Assembly (NCBI GenBank): GCA_964617665.1
Contig: CAZUAH010000748.1
Span: 1 to 6,095 of the forward strand
Length of the DNA stretch: 6,095 nucleotides
Direction of reading: 5' to 3'
Source of the DNA: JADHUC01 sp964617665
Lineage (GTDB): Bacteria > Planctomycetota > Planctomycetia > Pirellulales > Pirellulaceae
The notes under the pieces are model-generated. The model had not been told where the DNA came from and made no database searches. It worked only from the letters and a program-made list of their open reading frames with translations. Position numbers and translations under genes: made by a program. Shown one piece after another: positions 1 through 5,983 of the stretch (its first letter is position 1; each line of letters starts with the position of its first letter).

Positions 1-581
1 AAACGTTCGGCGACCAGCCCATTGTTCTGCTGCTGCCATTCAAGAAAAGCCCGGTAGTTCTGAGTGGTTCGGTCTTTCAGGGGCGAGGGATAGGAGTAGT
101 CCGGCCATCCGCGGTCGAGCATCTTGCGGATCGGGATTTCGTCGCCAATGCGTGTGATTCCTGTCAGTCGATAGGCGCCGGATGAAGCCAGCGGTGAGTC
201 GTCCGCTACAGTTCCCATGTGGTCGCCGTGAAAGTGCGTGAGGAAGGCGTAGTCGATGGCAACCGAGTCCTTACAAGGATGCATGTTACGGATGTAGCGA
301 ACAAGCCATTCGCCGGCCGCCCGCGAGCCGTCGGGGCGGGCCGGAGCGAAACGCGGGTTGTCTCCGTTCAACTCGCCCGCGTCAACCACCATGGTCGTTC
401 CATCGGGCAGTACAAAGAAGGCACAATTGCCTCGGCCCGTGCTGATCTGGTGGATGTCGAGAGTGCCCGGTGTCCAGGTCGGAAAGGGCTCACCGATGAC
501 CTGAGCTGTAGCGGGCACGGCCAGAAGTAGTGGAGCCAGTAGAGGAACCAGCAAGGTCGTGAAATGATGTTGTCGATTCAT
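1..581 (-). CDS. Secreted metallo-beta-lactamase-fold hydrolase, C-terminus beyond the left edge
   Basis: The reading frame starts at the ATG at 581-579 and stays open to the window edge, giving 193 residues. Residues 1-27 form a signal peptide (short basic start, leucine-rich core, then AVPATAQ), so the protein is probably exported. Residues about 42-72 match the first strands of the fold (STGRGNCAFFVLPDG, then VVDAGE), and T-H-F-H-G-D-H at 115-121 is the HxHxDH metal-binding motif, expected to hold two metal ions, usually zinc. Later metal ligands lie off the edge. The layout resembles MBL hydrolases related to the ComEC C-terminal domain, but the substrate cannot be deduced. AAAGGA lies 5 bases before the start. 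The ATG overlaps the stop of the upstream glycosidase relic (ATGA), suggesting an operon. The family is certain; the role is unknown. Confidence 0.9.
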   Translation of the reverse strand, partial: MNRQHHFTTLLVPLLAPLLLAVPATAQVIGEPFPTWTPGTLDIHQISTGRGNCAFFVLPDGTTMVVDAGELNGDNPRFAPARPDGSRAAGEWLVRYIRNMHPCKDSVAIDYAFLTHFHGDHMGTVADDSPLASSGAYRLTGITRIGDEIPIRKMLDRGWPDYSYPSPLKDRTTQNYRAFLEWQQQNNGLVAER

Positions 582-866
582 TGGAGTCCTTTCACGACGA
601 GGATCGCCGCGGCGGGTTTCTCGCGTAACACGATGTTGTACCCTTTGATTAATTCATGCCCCGTCCGGACCTCTTTGCCGGCGTCAAAGTCTTCGATCTC
701 GTATGAAGCTGAACGGCTTCCCCGGCTTGTCCCCAAGCAGAACATTCTGCATCCACTGCTCGGCGGTGGTGGTTTCTTCCGGAATCGGTGTCGCTGCGGA
801 AGCTCGTCCGCCAGGATTCAGCAACGCCAACATCAACGCGGTGAGGAGTGTGAGGGTGGGTTGCAT
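578..866 (-). pseudogene. GH36 alpha-galactosidase-like relic with the catalytic core missing
   Basis: The ATG at 866-864 opens a frame with a clear signal peptide (residues 1-25, ending ASAA) followed by TTTAEQWMQNVLLG and KPGKPFSF. In bacterial GH36-type alpha-galactosidases a tryptophan-containing helix followed by PFSF(V)Y(D/G)GK lies at the N-terminus. The frame then stops at 686-684. One frame over, from about 706, the sequence reads SYEIEDFDAGKEVRTGHELI and later REKPAAAILVVKGLQ, ending at TGA 580-578. This resembles the C-terminal beta-domain end of the same family (TG-x-EL, then EKPxAAxIxV). GH36 enzymes are about 700 residues, so roughly 600 including the catalytic Asp residues are absent, and the junction is out of frame. 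The stop overlaps the ATG of the MBL gene. Assignment is from remembered family patterns. An unrelated short secreted protein is less likely, given the two matching ends. Confidence 0.6.
587..592 (-). promoter_or_regulatory. Ribosome binding site of the MBL-fold gene
   Basis: On the minus strand the sequence reads AAAGGA, with 5 bases between it and the ATG at 581-579. It fixes the start of the MBL-fold gene and lies inside the last codons of the upstream relic, as expected for translationally coupled genes. Confidence 0.7.
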
Positions 867-906
867 GCTTGTTTTTTCCCGAGCAGCGGAGACTGCCTTA
901 TCCCTG

Positions 907-959
907 GGACGGGCACTCCTGCCCGCCTTTCCGCTCGTGACGGGCAAGAGTGCCTGTCC
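907..959. repeat. Imperfect palindromic hairpin repeat
   Basis: Two 21-base arms (907-927 and 939-959) pair at 18 of 21 positions around an 11-base loop. The arms carry the motif GGGCACTCCTGCCCG on one side and CGGGCAAGAGTGCC on the other. It lies between the transposase relic and the glycosidase relic. There is no T-run on either side, so a rho-independent terminator is unlikely. Short palindromes of this style occur in many copies in planctomycete genomes and may be REP-like elements mobilised by RAYT transposases. The family link is inferred. Confidence 0.65.
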
Positions 960-982
960 TAAAGGGACTGCGTGCCCGTATT

Positions 983-1083
983 ATGCCACGACCGGTTCGA
1001 GTAGAATATGCCACCGCCGTGCATCCGTCACCGCGCGGGGCAACGAGGGCACGGCGATTCATCGCGATGATGCGGACCGGTAG
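983..1083 (+). pseudogene. RAYT (REP-associated tyrosine transposase, Y1_Tnp) relic, N-terminal piece
   Basis: This is the only plus-strand gene trace. The ATG at 983 gives MPRPVRVEYATAVH, and after a one-base loss near 1023-1027 the next frame continues VTARGNEGTAIHRDDADR before a TAG at 1081-1083. Joined, this follows the conserved start of RAYT transposases, typically M-x-RPLRxEYxGAxYHVTxRGN followed by xxIxxDDxDR. The HUH motif (around residue 60-70 in intact proteins) and the catalytic tyrosine are not visible, so the element is dead. The following bases to about 1222 are not recognisable in any frame, although a frame from about 1120 reads DQALARHLRILAAKASRIKS, which could be a C-terminal remnant. 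Intact RAYT genes are usually 450-900 bases. Recognition of the N-terminal motif is strong. Confidence 0.75.
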
Positions 1084-1220
1084 CGGAAGTCATTGCGTGA
1101 TCCACCGACTTCAGAAAACGACCAAGGTCGATCAAGCATTGGCACGGCATTTGAGGATCCTTGCCGCCAAAGCGTCACGAATCAAAAGTTGATCCCATCA
1201 CTCGACCAGCAAGCAGGCTG

Positions 1221-1337
1221 CTAAATGCGTCTGTCCCCTTTTCTTCGCTTCGTGACCTGTGATGCCGGCCCCGCCGCCAGGAGCGAAACAAGAGCGAGCA
1301 TCAAGCGACCAAATAGTCCAAGTGAGTTTTGATACAT
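1221..1337 (-). pseudogene. Signal-peptide stub of a truncated secreted protein
   Basis: The ATG at 1337-1335 shares its A with the stop of the upstream glycoside hydrolase (TAATG), a tight coupling seen between genes of one operon, and GGTGGA lies about 6 bases upstream. The 38-residue product begins MYQNSLGLFGRLMLALVSLL followed by AAGPASQ, a convincing signal peptide with a plausible cleavage site. It then changes to the highly basic VTKRRKGDRRI and stops at 1223-1221. The tail is read from the presumed mobile-element end. This looks like a secreted-protein gene cut just after its export signal by insertion of the RAYT element. What it encoded cannot be told. Confidence 0.6.
1223..1243. 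repeat. Possible end motif of the RAYT element
   Basis: On the minus strand this reads GAAAAGGGGACAGACGCATT plus one more T. Stretches containing AAAGGGGACAG often flank RAYT-type transposase genes in environmental bacteria, and here it lies downstream of the RAYT relic at the point where the secreted-protein stub loses a plausible protein sequence. No convincing matching copy is visible left of the transposase start; TAAAGGGACTGCG at 960-972 is only a weak resemblance. The assignment relies on memory of such elements. Confidence 0.35.
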
Positions 1338-3160
1338 TACGGTTCCACCGTCAGAATGGAATGAAGATCCAGTTGCGGCACGGCAACCGTTGCCTGGCCG
1401 TCCGCCCAATTGATATCCAGTAGCGTGCCTTCCGGCTGCATTGTAATCGACTTAGGAGCCTGCCCGAGACGGATCGAAACTGTCAACGGTCCGACCCGTT
1501 TGATCGATATGATTCCTCCGTCCGGCGCGTTGGCGTGCGGTCCGGACGTATTCACCAAGTGAATTGACAGCCTTCCGTTCAGCATTCGCGGACTGACATC
1601 GACGTCCTTGACACCACGGACCTCGACGATTGGTGCAGGAAAGACCTGCTTGAGGACGTCAGGGAACGTCCCATTGACGTCCTCGACAGCGACAACGGCC
1701 TCTGTTTCCAGTTCGGTTTCGAATAGCTTGGCCGGGCCCGGACCGATCAGCAGCAACCTGCCGCCGTCCTTGGCATACGCCGTCAACTCGTTGAGAAAAC
1801 TCGGTTCCAGATATTTCCAGCCCGGTACGATGATGGCGGGCCATTTGGACATCTTGCCTCTCAGGTGATGCTCGCTGAGGATCTGCACACCGTACTGGTT
1901 TTGCAGAATCTGAGTGAGGGCCTTGCGCAATACGGCGACGCCGTTGCTACCGGCCCAATGGAACAATCGCGGTGATTCCCGATAGTGACCGGCGGTCGAG
2001 TAGAGCAACGCGATCTGCGGCACGGCGACCGACCGATGGCAGTAGGCCTGCCGGTCGCGGCAGAATTGGGCAACCTTGGCCATCACGTCCATTTCGACCA
2101 GATCGCGGACAGCGCCGTCCCGATCCTGCTTGAAATAGGCTTGATACCCGCCGCCCATGGCGAGCACGACTGCTGCCTCCTGCATGAGTTGCACGGCGGG
2201 CTTCTGTTTCCGTGTCTTGCGGCTGAACGACCACGACATCAGATCCCAGGGCACGCCTTGGTCCTCAAGGCACCGTCCGGCAAACCGGGCGGAGTTCACG
2301 CTGTCGTCCGGCGAGAAGTCGCCCGACAAGCTCGCCACATCGGCCGACACCGGTTCGGGCATGTGATCGCTGAACGCCCAATTGCTGATTACCTGGAAGT
2401 CGGGATGCGACGATTTCAGTTCGTCTACGTAATGACGCACGTAGCGGCGAAAGCCGTCTCGATGGAAGTCCATCCACTGATTCCAGTAAGGCTCGCCAGC
2501 CTTGCGTGGAGCGGACTCGGCGCCCGTTTGCTTGCAGAATTCGCGGACCGCCGTCTGGCCATAGTCGGGCGTCGTGCCCCAGCAGTCGCCGTCGACCCAG
2601 ACGCCGTCCACGCCATACTCGCCCGCCAGTTCCCGAAGTTGGGGGATCATCAGCTTGTCGACGTACGATCCGAACACGGACGTCGCTCTGCCGCTGGGTT
2701 TTCCGTCGGCTTTGACAGCCGCCCACTCCGGATGGAGTTTGATGGCACGATCATCCCAAACGCCCGAATAGTGCATGAACAGGGCAATTCCCCGTTCGCG
2801 CGTCACGTCGCGCCAGACTCGCAGCGGATCGCCGACAAAGCCGGGCGCCGGATTGCCAACTTTGGTCGGATAGCTCGAATAGCCGCGATGCCCTTTGCAG
2901 TCGATCTGGATGTAATCCGGTCGGACCTTGTCGATGACCAGCCTGACCATCTCCGGCGTTGTCCGAGTTCCAACGCGATCACAATCGTCGCCAGCGTGGA
3001 AGTCGAAATGGATGCCGAGGAAGGCGTCGGCCCGTTTCATTCGAGGCGGATCGGCAGCATGGGACACGTGCGCAAGCAAGCACACAAGGACGCTGCCGAG
3101 CAGGGCACGCAAGAACGATTTTGCTTGGCGGGAACGGGCAAAATATTTGTCGGCTTTCAT
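1337..3160 (-). CDS. Secreted TIM-barrel glycoside hydrolase (GHL6/alpha-L-fucosidase-like)
   Basis: The 607-residue protein probably hydrolyses glycosidic bonds outside the cytoplasm. The ATG at 3160 is preferred over upstream starts because a signal peptide follows (residues about 17-36, LRALLGSVLVCLLAHVSHAA) and AGGA lies 9 bases before it. Residues 48-370 look like a TIM barrel: LGIHFDFHAG (48-57), PDYIQIDCKGHRGYSSYPTK (81-100), IALFMHYSGVWD (125-136), and GVDGVWVDGDCWG (183-195), whose Asp190 and Asp192 are candidate catalytic residues. Residues 378-480 resemble the Rossmann-like trimerisation domain of beta-galactosidases (IALLYSTAGHYRE; AKDGGRLLLIGPG). Residues about 510-607 form a beta-rich tail typical of such enzymes (HLVNTSG; VPQLDLHSILTVE). 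It lies 86 bases after the sialidase-like gene and overlaps the next start (TAATG). Fold and class are likely; the substrate is unknown. Confidence 0.8.
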   Translation of the reverse strand: MKADKYFARSRQAKSFLRALLGSVLVCLLAHVSHAADPPRMKRADAFLGIHFDFHAGDDCDRVGTRTTPEMVRLVIDKVRPDYIQIDCKGHRGYSSYPTKVGNPAPGFVGDPLRVWRDVTRERGIALFMHYSGVWDDRAIKLHPEWAAVKADGKPSGRATSVFGSYVDKLMIPQLRELAGEYGVDGVWVDGDCWGTTPDYGQTAVREFCKQTGAESAPRKAGEPYWNQWMDFHRDGFRRYVRHYVDELKSSHPDFQVISNWAFSDHMPEPVSADVASLSGDFSPDDSVNSARFAGRCLEDQGVPWDLMSWSFSRKTRKQKPAVQLMQEAAVVLAMGGGYQAYFKQDRDGAVRDLVEMDVMAKVAQFCRDRQAYCHRSVAVPQIALLYSTAGHYRESPRLFHWAGSNGVAVLRKALTQILQNQYGVQILSEHHLRGKMSKWPAIIVPGWKYLEPSFLNELTAYAKDGGRLLLIGPGPAKLFETELETEAVVAVEDVNGTFPDVLKQVFPAPIVEVRGVKDVDVSPRMLNGRLSIHLVNTSGPHANAPDGGIISIKRVGPLTVSIRLGQAPKSITMQPEGTLLDINWADGQATVAVPQLDLHSILTVEP

Positions 3161-3169
3161 GTCGGTGGT

Positions 3170-3173
3170 TCCT
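3170..3173 (-). promoter_or_regulatory. Ribosome binding site deciding the glycoside hydrolase start
   Basis: AGGA on the minus strand, 9 bases before the ATG at 3160-3158. The frame is open much further upstream, into the preceding gene, but only this ATG has both a suitable AGGA and a signal peptide directly after it. Confidence 0.6.
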
Positions 3174-3246
3174 GTCTGTTGAACGGCCCGTGGTACTACT
3201 TCTCTTGCATCATGAACACTCGATCCACATAGATGGATGACGGTTA

Positions 3247-4335
3247 TCATTGTATCGTCATACCCCAGATTGAATTGCTTCCGGAAACACGACCCGCGTA
3301 GAACACCAGAAACCAACGGTCGCCGTCCAGCGGTGTCATCCAGGGATAGGACCAGTCGGACAGCCCGTCGGCTGCTTTGGGGATGCTGACAACCAAGCCT
3401 TGCCGTTTCCATGCAAGCGTCTTGGCGTCGGCCGTCCACAGATAGATGCGTCCTTGGCTATCATCGACAGTTCCCCGTTCCGACTGCAAGGCGCAAAGCC
3501 GTGTTGGATCACGGCCAGAGACTGCGATGAAGGGGCTGGGCAACGAGCATCGGCTTTTCGGATCGACGGCAATTGCGCCCGTTGTCACTTGCCAGCGTTC
3601 TCCCAGATCGTCAGAAACCGCCTGGTCGTATCGCCAGCGAAACTTGCTGTCCCCGTTGCGCAAGAGTGCGATGAAGCGGCCGGCGGCGAACACCGTGGCC
3701 GGTTCGTAGTAACGTCCGGGCACCACCAATCGCGGCGCCCCCCACGTGCGCCCATGGTCCTGGGAAACGGACATCCAAATGCCCGTAGACGGCTTGCTCG
3801 GCGGGCGATAGTGTCCAAACGCGACCAGCCCTTTCCCAGGTACGGGAAAGATGCGTCCGAAAACCGATCCTGTCTTGTCGTCAGCCAAGGCGGACGTGTC
3901 CACGGGCTGCCAGGTGCGGCCTGAATCCGTCGAACGCCAACCGAAGATCGTGTTTCGCTTGTCGCCCGTAAACGCCATCGCCAGCACAATGACCGAACCG
4001 TCTTCGGCCGTGCCCAGCGCGACATTGCCGCAGTGAGCGTGGGGCTGCGACGAATCGAACTCCTTGAGAACGTGCGGTCGAGTGAAGCTCCTGCCTCCAT
4101 CGCTCGACACGGACACGGCGGGACACCCGTCCCGCGTATGGGCTCGAGCGGCGACGAAAGCAACCACCAGCGACCCGTCTTCGGTCTGGCAGACCTTGGG
4201 CCAAGCCAAGTGGGAGAAACGCGGATTCTCCGGTGCCGCGATCAGAAGTCGCGGCTGCTCGTAGTCACCACCAACCGGGCTCGCCTCGTTGGCGGCCACT
4301 AGCATCGTACAAACAGCGATTACGGCAATCGACAT
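3247..4335 (-). CDS. Secreted sialidase-fold (BNR/Asp-box) beta-propeller protein
   Basis: The 362-residue protein has a short signal peptide (SIAVIAVCTMLVAANEAS) and a six-bladed propeller layout with four Asp boxes, S-x-D-x-G-x-x-W/F, at residues 77-84, 135-142, 191-198 and 241-248, spaced 50-58 residues. These turns define the sialidase superfamily (GH33-like). The N-terminal region, PRFSHLAWPKV at 38-48, takes the place where true sialidases carry an FRIP motif, which is absent; Arg residues that could belong to an arginine cluster occur (for example Arg226 in LLRNG), but I cannot confirm the triad. Cleavage of sialic acid is therefore not assured, and another acidic glycan is possible. 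Length is normal for a single-domain family member. GGAG lies 11 bases before the ATG. The gene is followed 86 bases later by the glycoside hydrolase, probably in one transcript, suggesting joint action on an external glycan. Confidence 0.85.
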   Translation of the reverse strand: MSIAVIAVCTMLVAANEASPVGGDYEQPRLLIAAPENPRFSHLAWPKVCQTEDGSLVVAFVAARAHTRDGCPAVSVSSDGGRSFTRPHVLKEFDSSQPHAHCGNVALGTAEDGSVIVLAMAFTGDKRNTIFGWRSTDSGRTWQPVDTSALADDKTGSVFGRIFPVPGKGLVAFGHYRPPSKPSTGIWMSVSQDHGRTWGAPRLVVPGRYYEPATVFAAGRFIALLRNGDSKFRWRYDQAVSDDLGERWQVTTGAIAVDPKSRCSLPSPFIAVSGRDPTRLCALQSERGTVDDSQGRIYLWTADAKTLAWKRQGLVVSIPKAADGLSDWSYPWMTPLDGDRWFLVFYAGRVSGSNSIWGMTIQ

Positions 4336-4362
4336 GGTGTCTTTAACTCCAGGGTGTATTGC

Positions 4363-4476
4363 CTACTCCAACGTCACAACCACCACGTCGTGCAGGCCAA
4401 TCTCGGCCACCGCGATACGACCAGCCGCAGCGACCGTGGGGCAACGATCGTCGGTCAATGAGACCGGAAGTTTCGA
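4363..4476 (-). pseudogene. C-terminal tail of a lost glycosidase-like gene
   Basis: Directly after the TGA at 4479-4477, the same frame stays open for 37 codons to TAG at 4365-4363. It reads SKLPVSLTDDRCP and then GRIAVAEIGLHDVVVVTLE. The ending, with alternating hydrophobic residues around GLHDVVVV, resembles the last beta-strands of glycosidase C-terminal domains, and the hydrolase at 1337-3160 ends in a similar way (VPQLDLHSILTVE). No start codon or ribosome binding site fits this short stretch. It ends 27 bases before the sialidase-like gene, a normal intra-operon spacing for an intact upstream gene. I read it as the 3' end of a deleted glycoside hydrolase gene; chance open frame is the alternative. 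Confidence 0.45.
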
Positions 4477-4800
4477 TCATTCTCCGTTCATCGAAGCCTT
4501 GATATTCTCAATTTCCTGTTGGGCAAACCGCACACGTTTCATTTGGAAATACTCGTACAGTTCCTTTTGTGGCCTATCCCACGTGTTCGTCTCCATCCGC
4601 CGCGCATGCTCCTGCGTATTCCACTTGTTTGCCTCTGCGTAGGAGCCGCAAAAAGGAACCGCCAAGTCGATCCAGCATGCGACAATCCGTCTCTCGGCGT
4701 CCGTCAATTGAACATCGTAATGCGAGCGTTCCAAATAGTCCATCAACTTGCTTTGCGTTGAACCACATGCATACGGTGGCAACATGGTGGCCATGGATAT
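4477..4800 (-). pseudogene. C-terminal fragment of a hydrazine-synthase-alpha-like planctomycete protein
   Basis: From about 4800 the frame reads WISMATMLPPYACGSTQSKL, then HYDVQLTDAERRIVACWIDL, AVPFCGSYAEANKW, and a charged helical end (QMKRVRFAQQEIENIKASMN) to TGA at 4479-4477. Large planctomycete proteins with hydrazine synthase alpha-related and cytochrome-like domains carry this pattern near the C-terminus: LPPY-xxGS-xxSKLxxxL, GHYxVxLSxxE, CWIDLxVPxxGxYxEAN. Such proteins are many hundreds of residues long; only about 107 remain. The catalytic or heme-binding parts (CxxCH) are absent. The same frame runs open upstream to 5040 but that part is low-complexity and unlike protein, being the shadow of the membrane-protein frame. 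No start signal is visible at the boundary. The family is recalled from pattern only. Confidence 0.55.
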
Positions 4801-4806
4801 CCATGG
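4791..4806. repeat. Perfect 16-base palindrome at a gene-fragment junction
   Basis: CCATGGATATCCATGG is its own reverse complement. It sits exactly where the plausible protein sequence changes frame, from the membrane protein (…FRAHGYPW) to the hydrazine-synthase-like fragment (WISMATML…). It may be a recombination scar, a protein-binding site, or coincidence. Confidence 0.6.
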
Positions 4807-5044
4807 GCGCGAAACACGAGCAGCGAGCAGATTGTCGTGGTGACGGTGGAAAGCTGGAGGTACATGGGCCACCGGATTCCCAAGGTGCCCCGCACGACGG
4901 AGGCCATCCATCCGCTGCCCGCAGCGATGGCGCATGCCAATGGGATATATAGGAAAGTCAGGACTATGCAGCCCACCAGCCCAACTGCGCCCACTGCGAT
5001 CTCGAAGTTGTCCGCACTGTCTTCTGCCCCCGGAACACACTCAT
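4801..5044 (-). pseudogene. Frameshifted 5' part of a two-helix membrane protein
   Basis: The ATG at 5044-5042 overlaps the acetyltransferase stop (ATGA) and reads MSVFRG before running out of sense in its own frame. If one G is restored in the G5 run (5027-5031 on the plus strand, as C5), the frame continues AEDSADNFEIAVGAVGLVGC and two hydrophobic stretches: GAVGLVGCIVLTFLYIPLAC plus AIAA, and LQLSTVTTTICSLLVF. Between them is the loop SGWMASVVRGTLGIRWPMY. The sense ends near FRAHGYPW at the palindrome, after which the frame becomes an unlikely tail and stops at 4743. Without the correction a TTG at 5066 could start the frame. The protein family is not recognised. Two transmembrane helices and operon position after the acetyltransferase are all that can be supported. 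Confidence 0.45.
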
Positions 5045-5823
5045 AGCTTTCGCAGTCGCTTCGCAATCAGATTGTGAATGCGGTCGTAAGCCGGCGGCGG
5101 GCCCGTTGACACCTCTTTGTTGTCGATAAACAGGGCGTCGGCGATGCCCCATTCCAGGAGCACCTGGCGGTCGGCTGTGTGAATCGCGCGAAAGACGACC
5201 CGACCGTCGAAGGAAGCGGCCGCACGTTTGGCCCGCTCGAATACGAGGTTCTGCCCAGGACACCAGCCGTTGATAAACGCGGTGACCGTCACTTTGCCCG
5301 GTGTCGCTTCCGGCGTCTTTCGTTGGCGAATCCACTTTGGCGCAACGGCGTCATCGGTGAACGGTTTCCAGAGCAACACTCTGACGCCATCGCGATCAAC
5401 CTTTCTGTAGCCCTGCCGCTTGTACCAGGAAGCCTTCATCCACACGGGAATCCAAAGCCCCCAGGCGACCATTCCTTTCGAACCAAGCTTTTCGGCATCT
5501 TCTTCGGCGGCCCTCAGCAGGGCTTTGCCCATCCCCCGCTTCTGAAGGTTGCCGCGACCCTGCTTGTGCCCGTGTACCCAGATACAGGCGATGAGATGGA
5601 GATGCTCTCCCTCGGCGAATGATCGTTCAATCGGCAAGTACTGGATCATTCCGCCCACTTGGCCGTCATCATCCAACGCCAACTTGACCCGCAGCCCCTC
5701 GTCCTTCATCTGGCGGCACCAGACCTTCTTGTGGTCACCCGCCTCCCGCATCTCGTCCGACCAGTCCTCCAGGCACACGTGATACAACGATTCATGCTCG
5801 GCCGTGAGGTCCACAACATCCAT
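5041..5823 (-). CDS. GNAT N-acetyltransferase with C-terminal YoaP-like domain
   Basis: The 260-residue cytoplasmic protein starts at the ATG 5823-5821, chosen because GGGGAG lies 8 bases upstream and earlier codons of the frame (to 5961) encode arginine-rich sequence falling in the repeat region. Residues 1-155 form a GNAT fold: strand LIACIWVHG (77-85), acetyl-CoA loop QKRGMGKALL (94-103, the Q/R-x-x-G-x-G/A motif) and WYKRQGYRKV (133-142). Residues 176-257 resemble the YoaP domain, thioredoxin-like: VTVTAFINGWCPGQN (178-192) with a single Cys188, GIADALFIDNKEV (226-238) and GPPPAYDRIHNLI (241-253). GNAT enzymes move an acetyl group from acetyl-CoA to an amine; the acceptor here is unknown. 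The stop overlaps the ATG of the next gene, so the two were co-translated. Domain calls are confident. Confidence 0.88.
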   Translation of the reverse strand: MDVVDLTAEHESLYHVCLEDWSDEMREAGDHKKVWCRQMKDEGLRVKLALDDDGQVGGMIQYLPIERSFAEGEHLHLIACIWVHGHKQGRGNLQKRGMGKALLRAAEEDAEKLGSKGMVAWGLWIPVWMKASWYKRQGYRKVDRDGVRVLLWKPFTDDAVAPKWIRQRKTPEATPGKVTVTAFINGWCPGQNLVFERAKRAAASFDGRVVFRAIHTADRQVLLEWGIADALFIDNKEVSTGPPPAYDRIHNLIAKRLRKL

Positions 5824-5831
5824 CGTTTCCG

Positions 5832-5837
5832 CTCCCC
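5832..5837 (-). promoter_or_regulatory. Ribosome binding site of the acetyltransferase
   Basis: GGGGAG on the minus strand, 8 bases before the ATG at 5823-5821. It supports this start rather than the longer open frame. No convincing -10/-35 pair could be recognised upstream. Confidence 0.65.
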
Positions 5838-5983
5838 TGTTGTTAGATCCCCGTTTCACCACGCACGATACCGTCCGCAGACGGAGTTTGAAAGCTGGCA
5901 ACCACGACCTGGGAACGAGAACGGAAGTCCGCCGCCAGACGCCGCGGGGACTAGCCCGCATTTCTCACAAGCCCACCCCGTCT

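Noticed and set aside
907..959. Rho-independent terminator
   Set aside because: Stem is strong but no T-run follows on either strand.
564..962. Plus-strand open frame over the glycosidase relic
   Set aside because: The minus strand carries the signal peptide and family motifs; this frame has no recognisable content.
1985..3232. Long open frame of 415 codons on the plus strand
   Set aside because: It lies opposite the glycoside hydrolase, has no signal peptide, domain or ribosome binding site, and is explained by GC-rich codon use of the opposite strand.
3161..3439. N-terminal extension of the glycoside hydrolase by 93 codons
   Set aside because: It would overlap the preceding gene in another frame and bury the signal peptide; the ATG at 3160 has its own AGGA.
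3400..3924. Plus-strand open frame of 174 codons
   Set aside because: Antisense shadow of the sialidase-fold gene, whose Asp boxes establish the real frame.
3585..4163. Minus-strand open frame of 192 codons
   Set aside because: Out-of-frame reading of the sialidase-fold gene; arginine/serine-rich and without a family match.
5824..5961. N-terminal extension of the acetyltransferase
   Set aside because: The extra residues are arginine-rich and come from the repeat region; GGGGAG supports the ATG at 5823.
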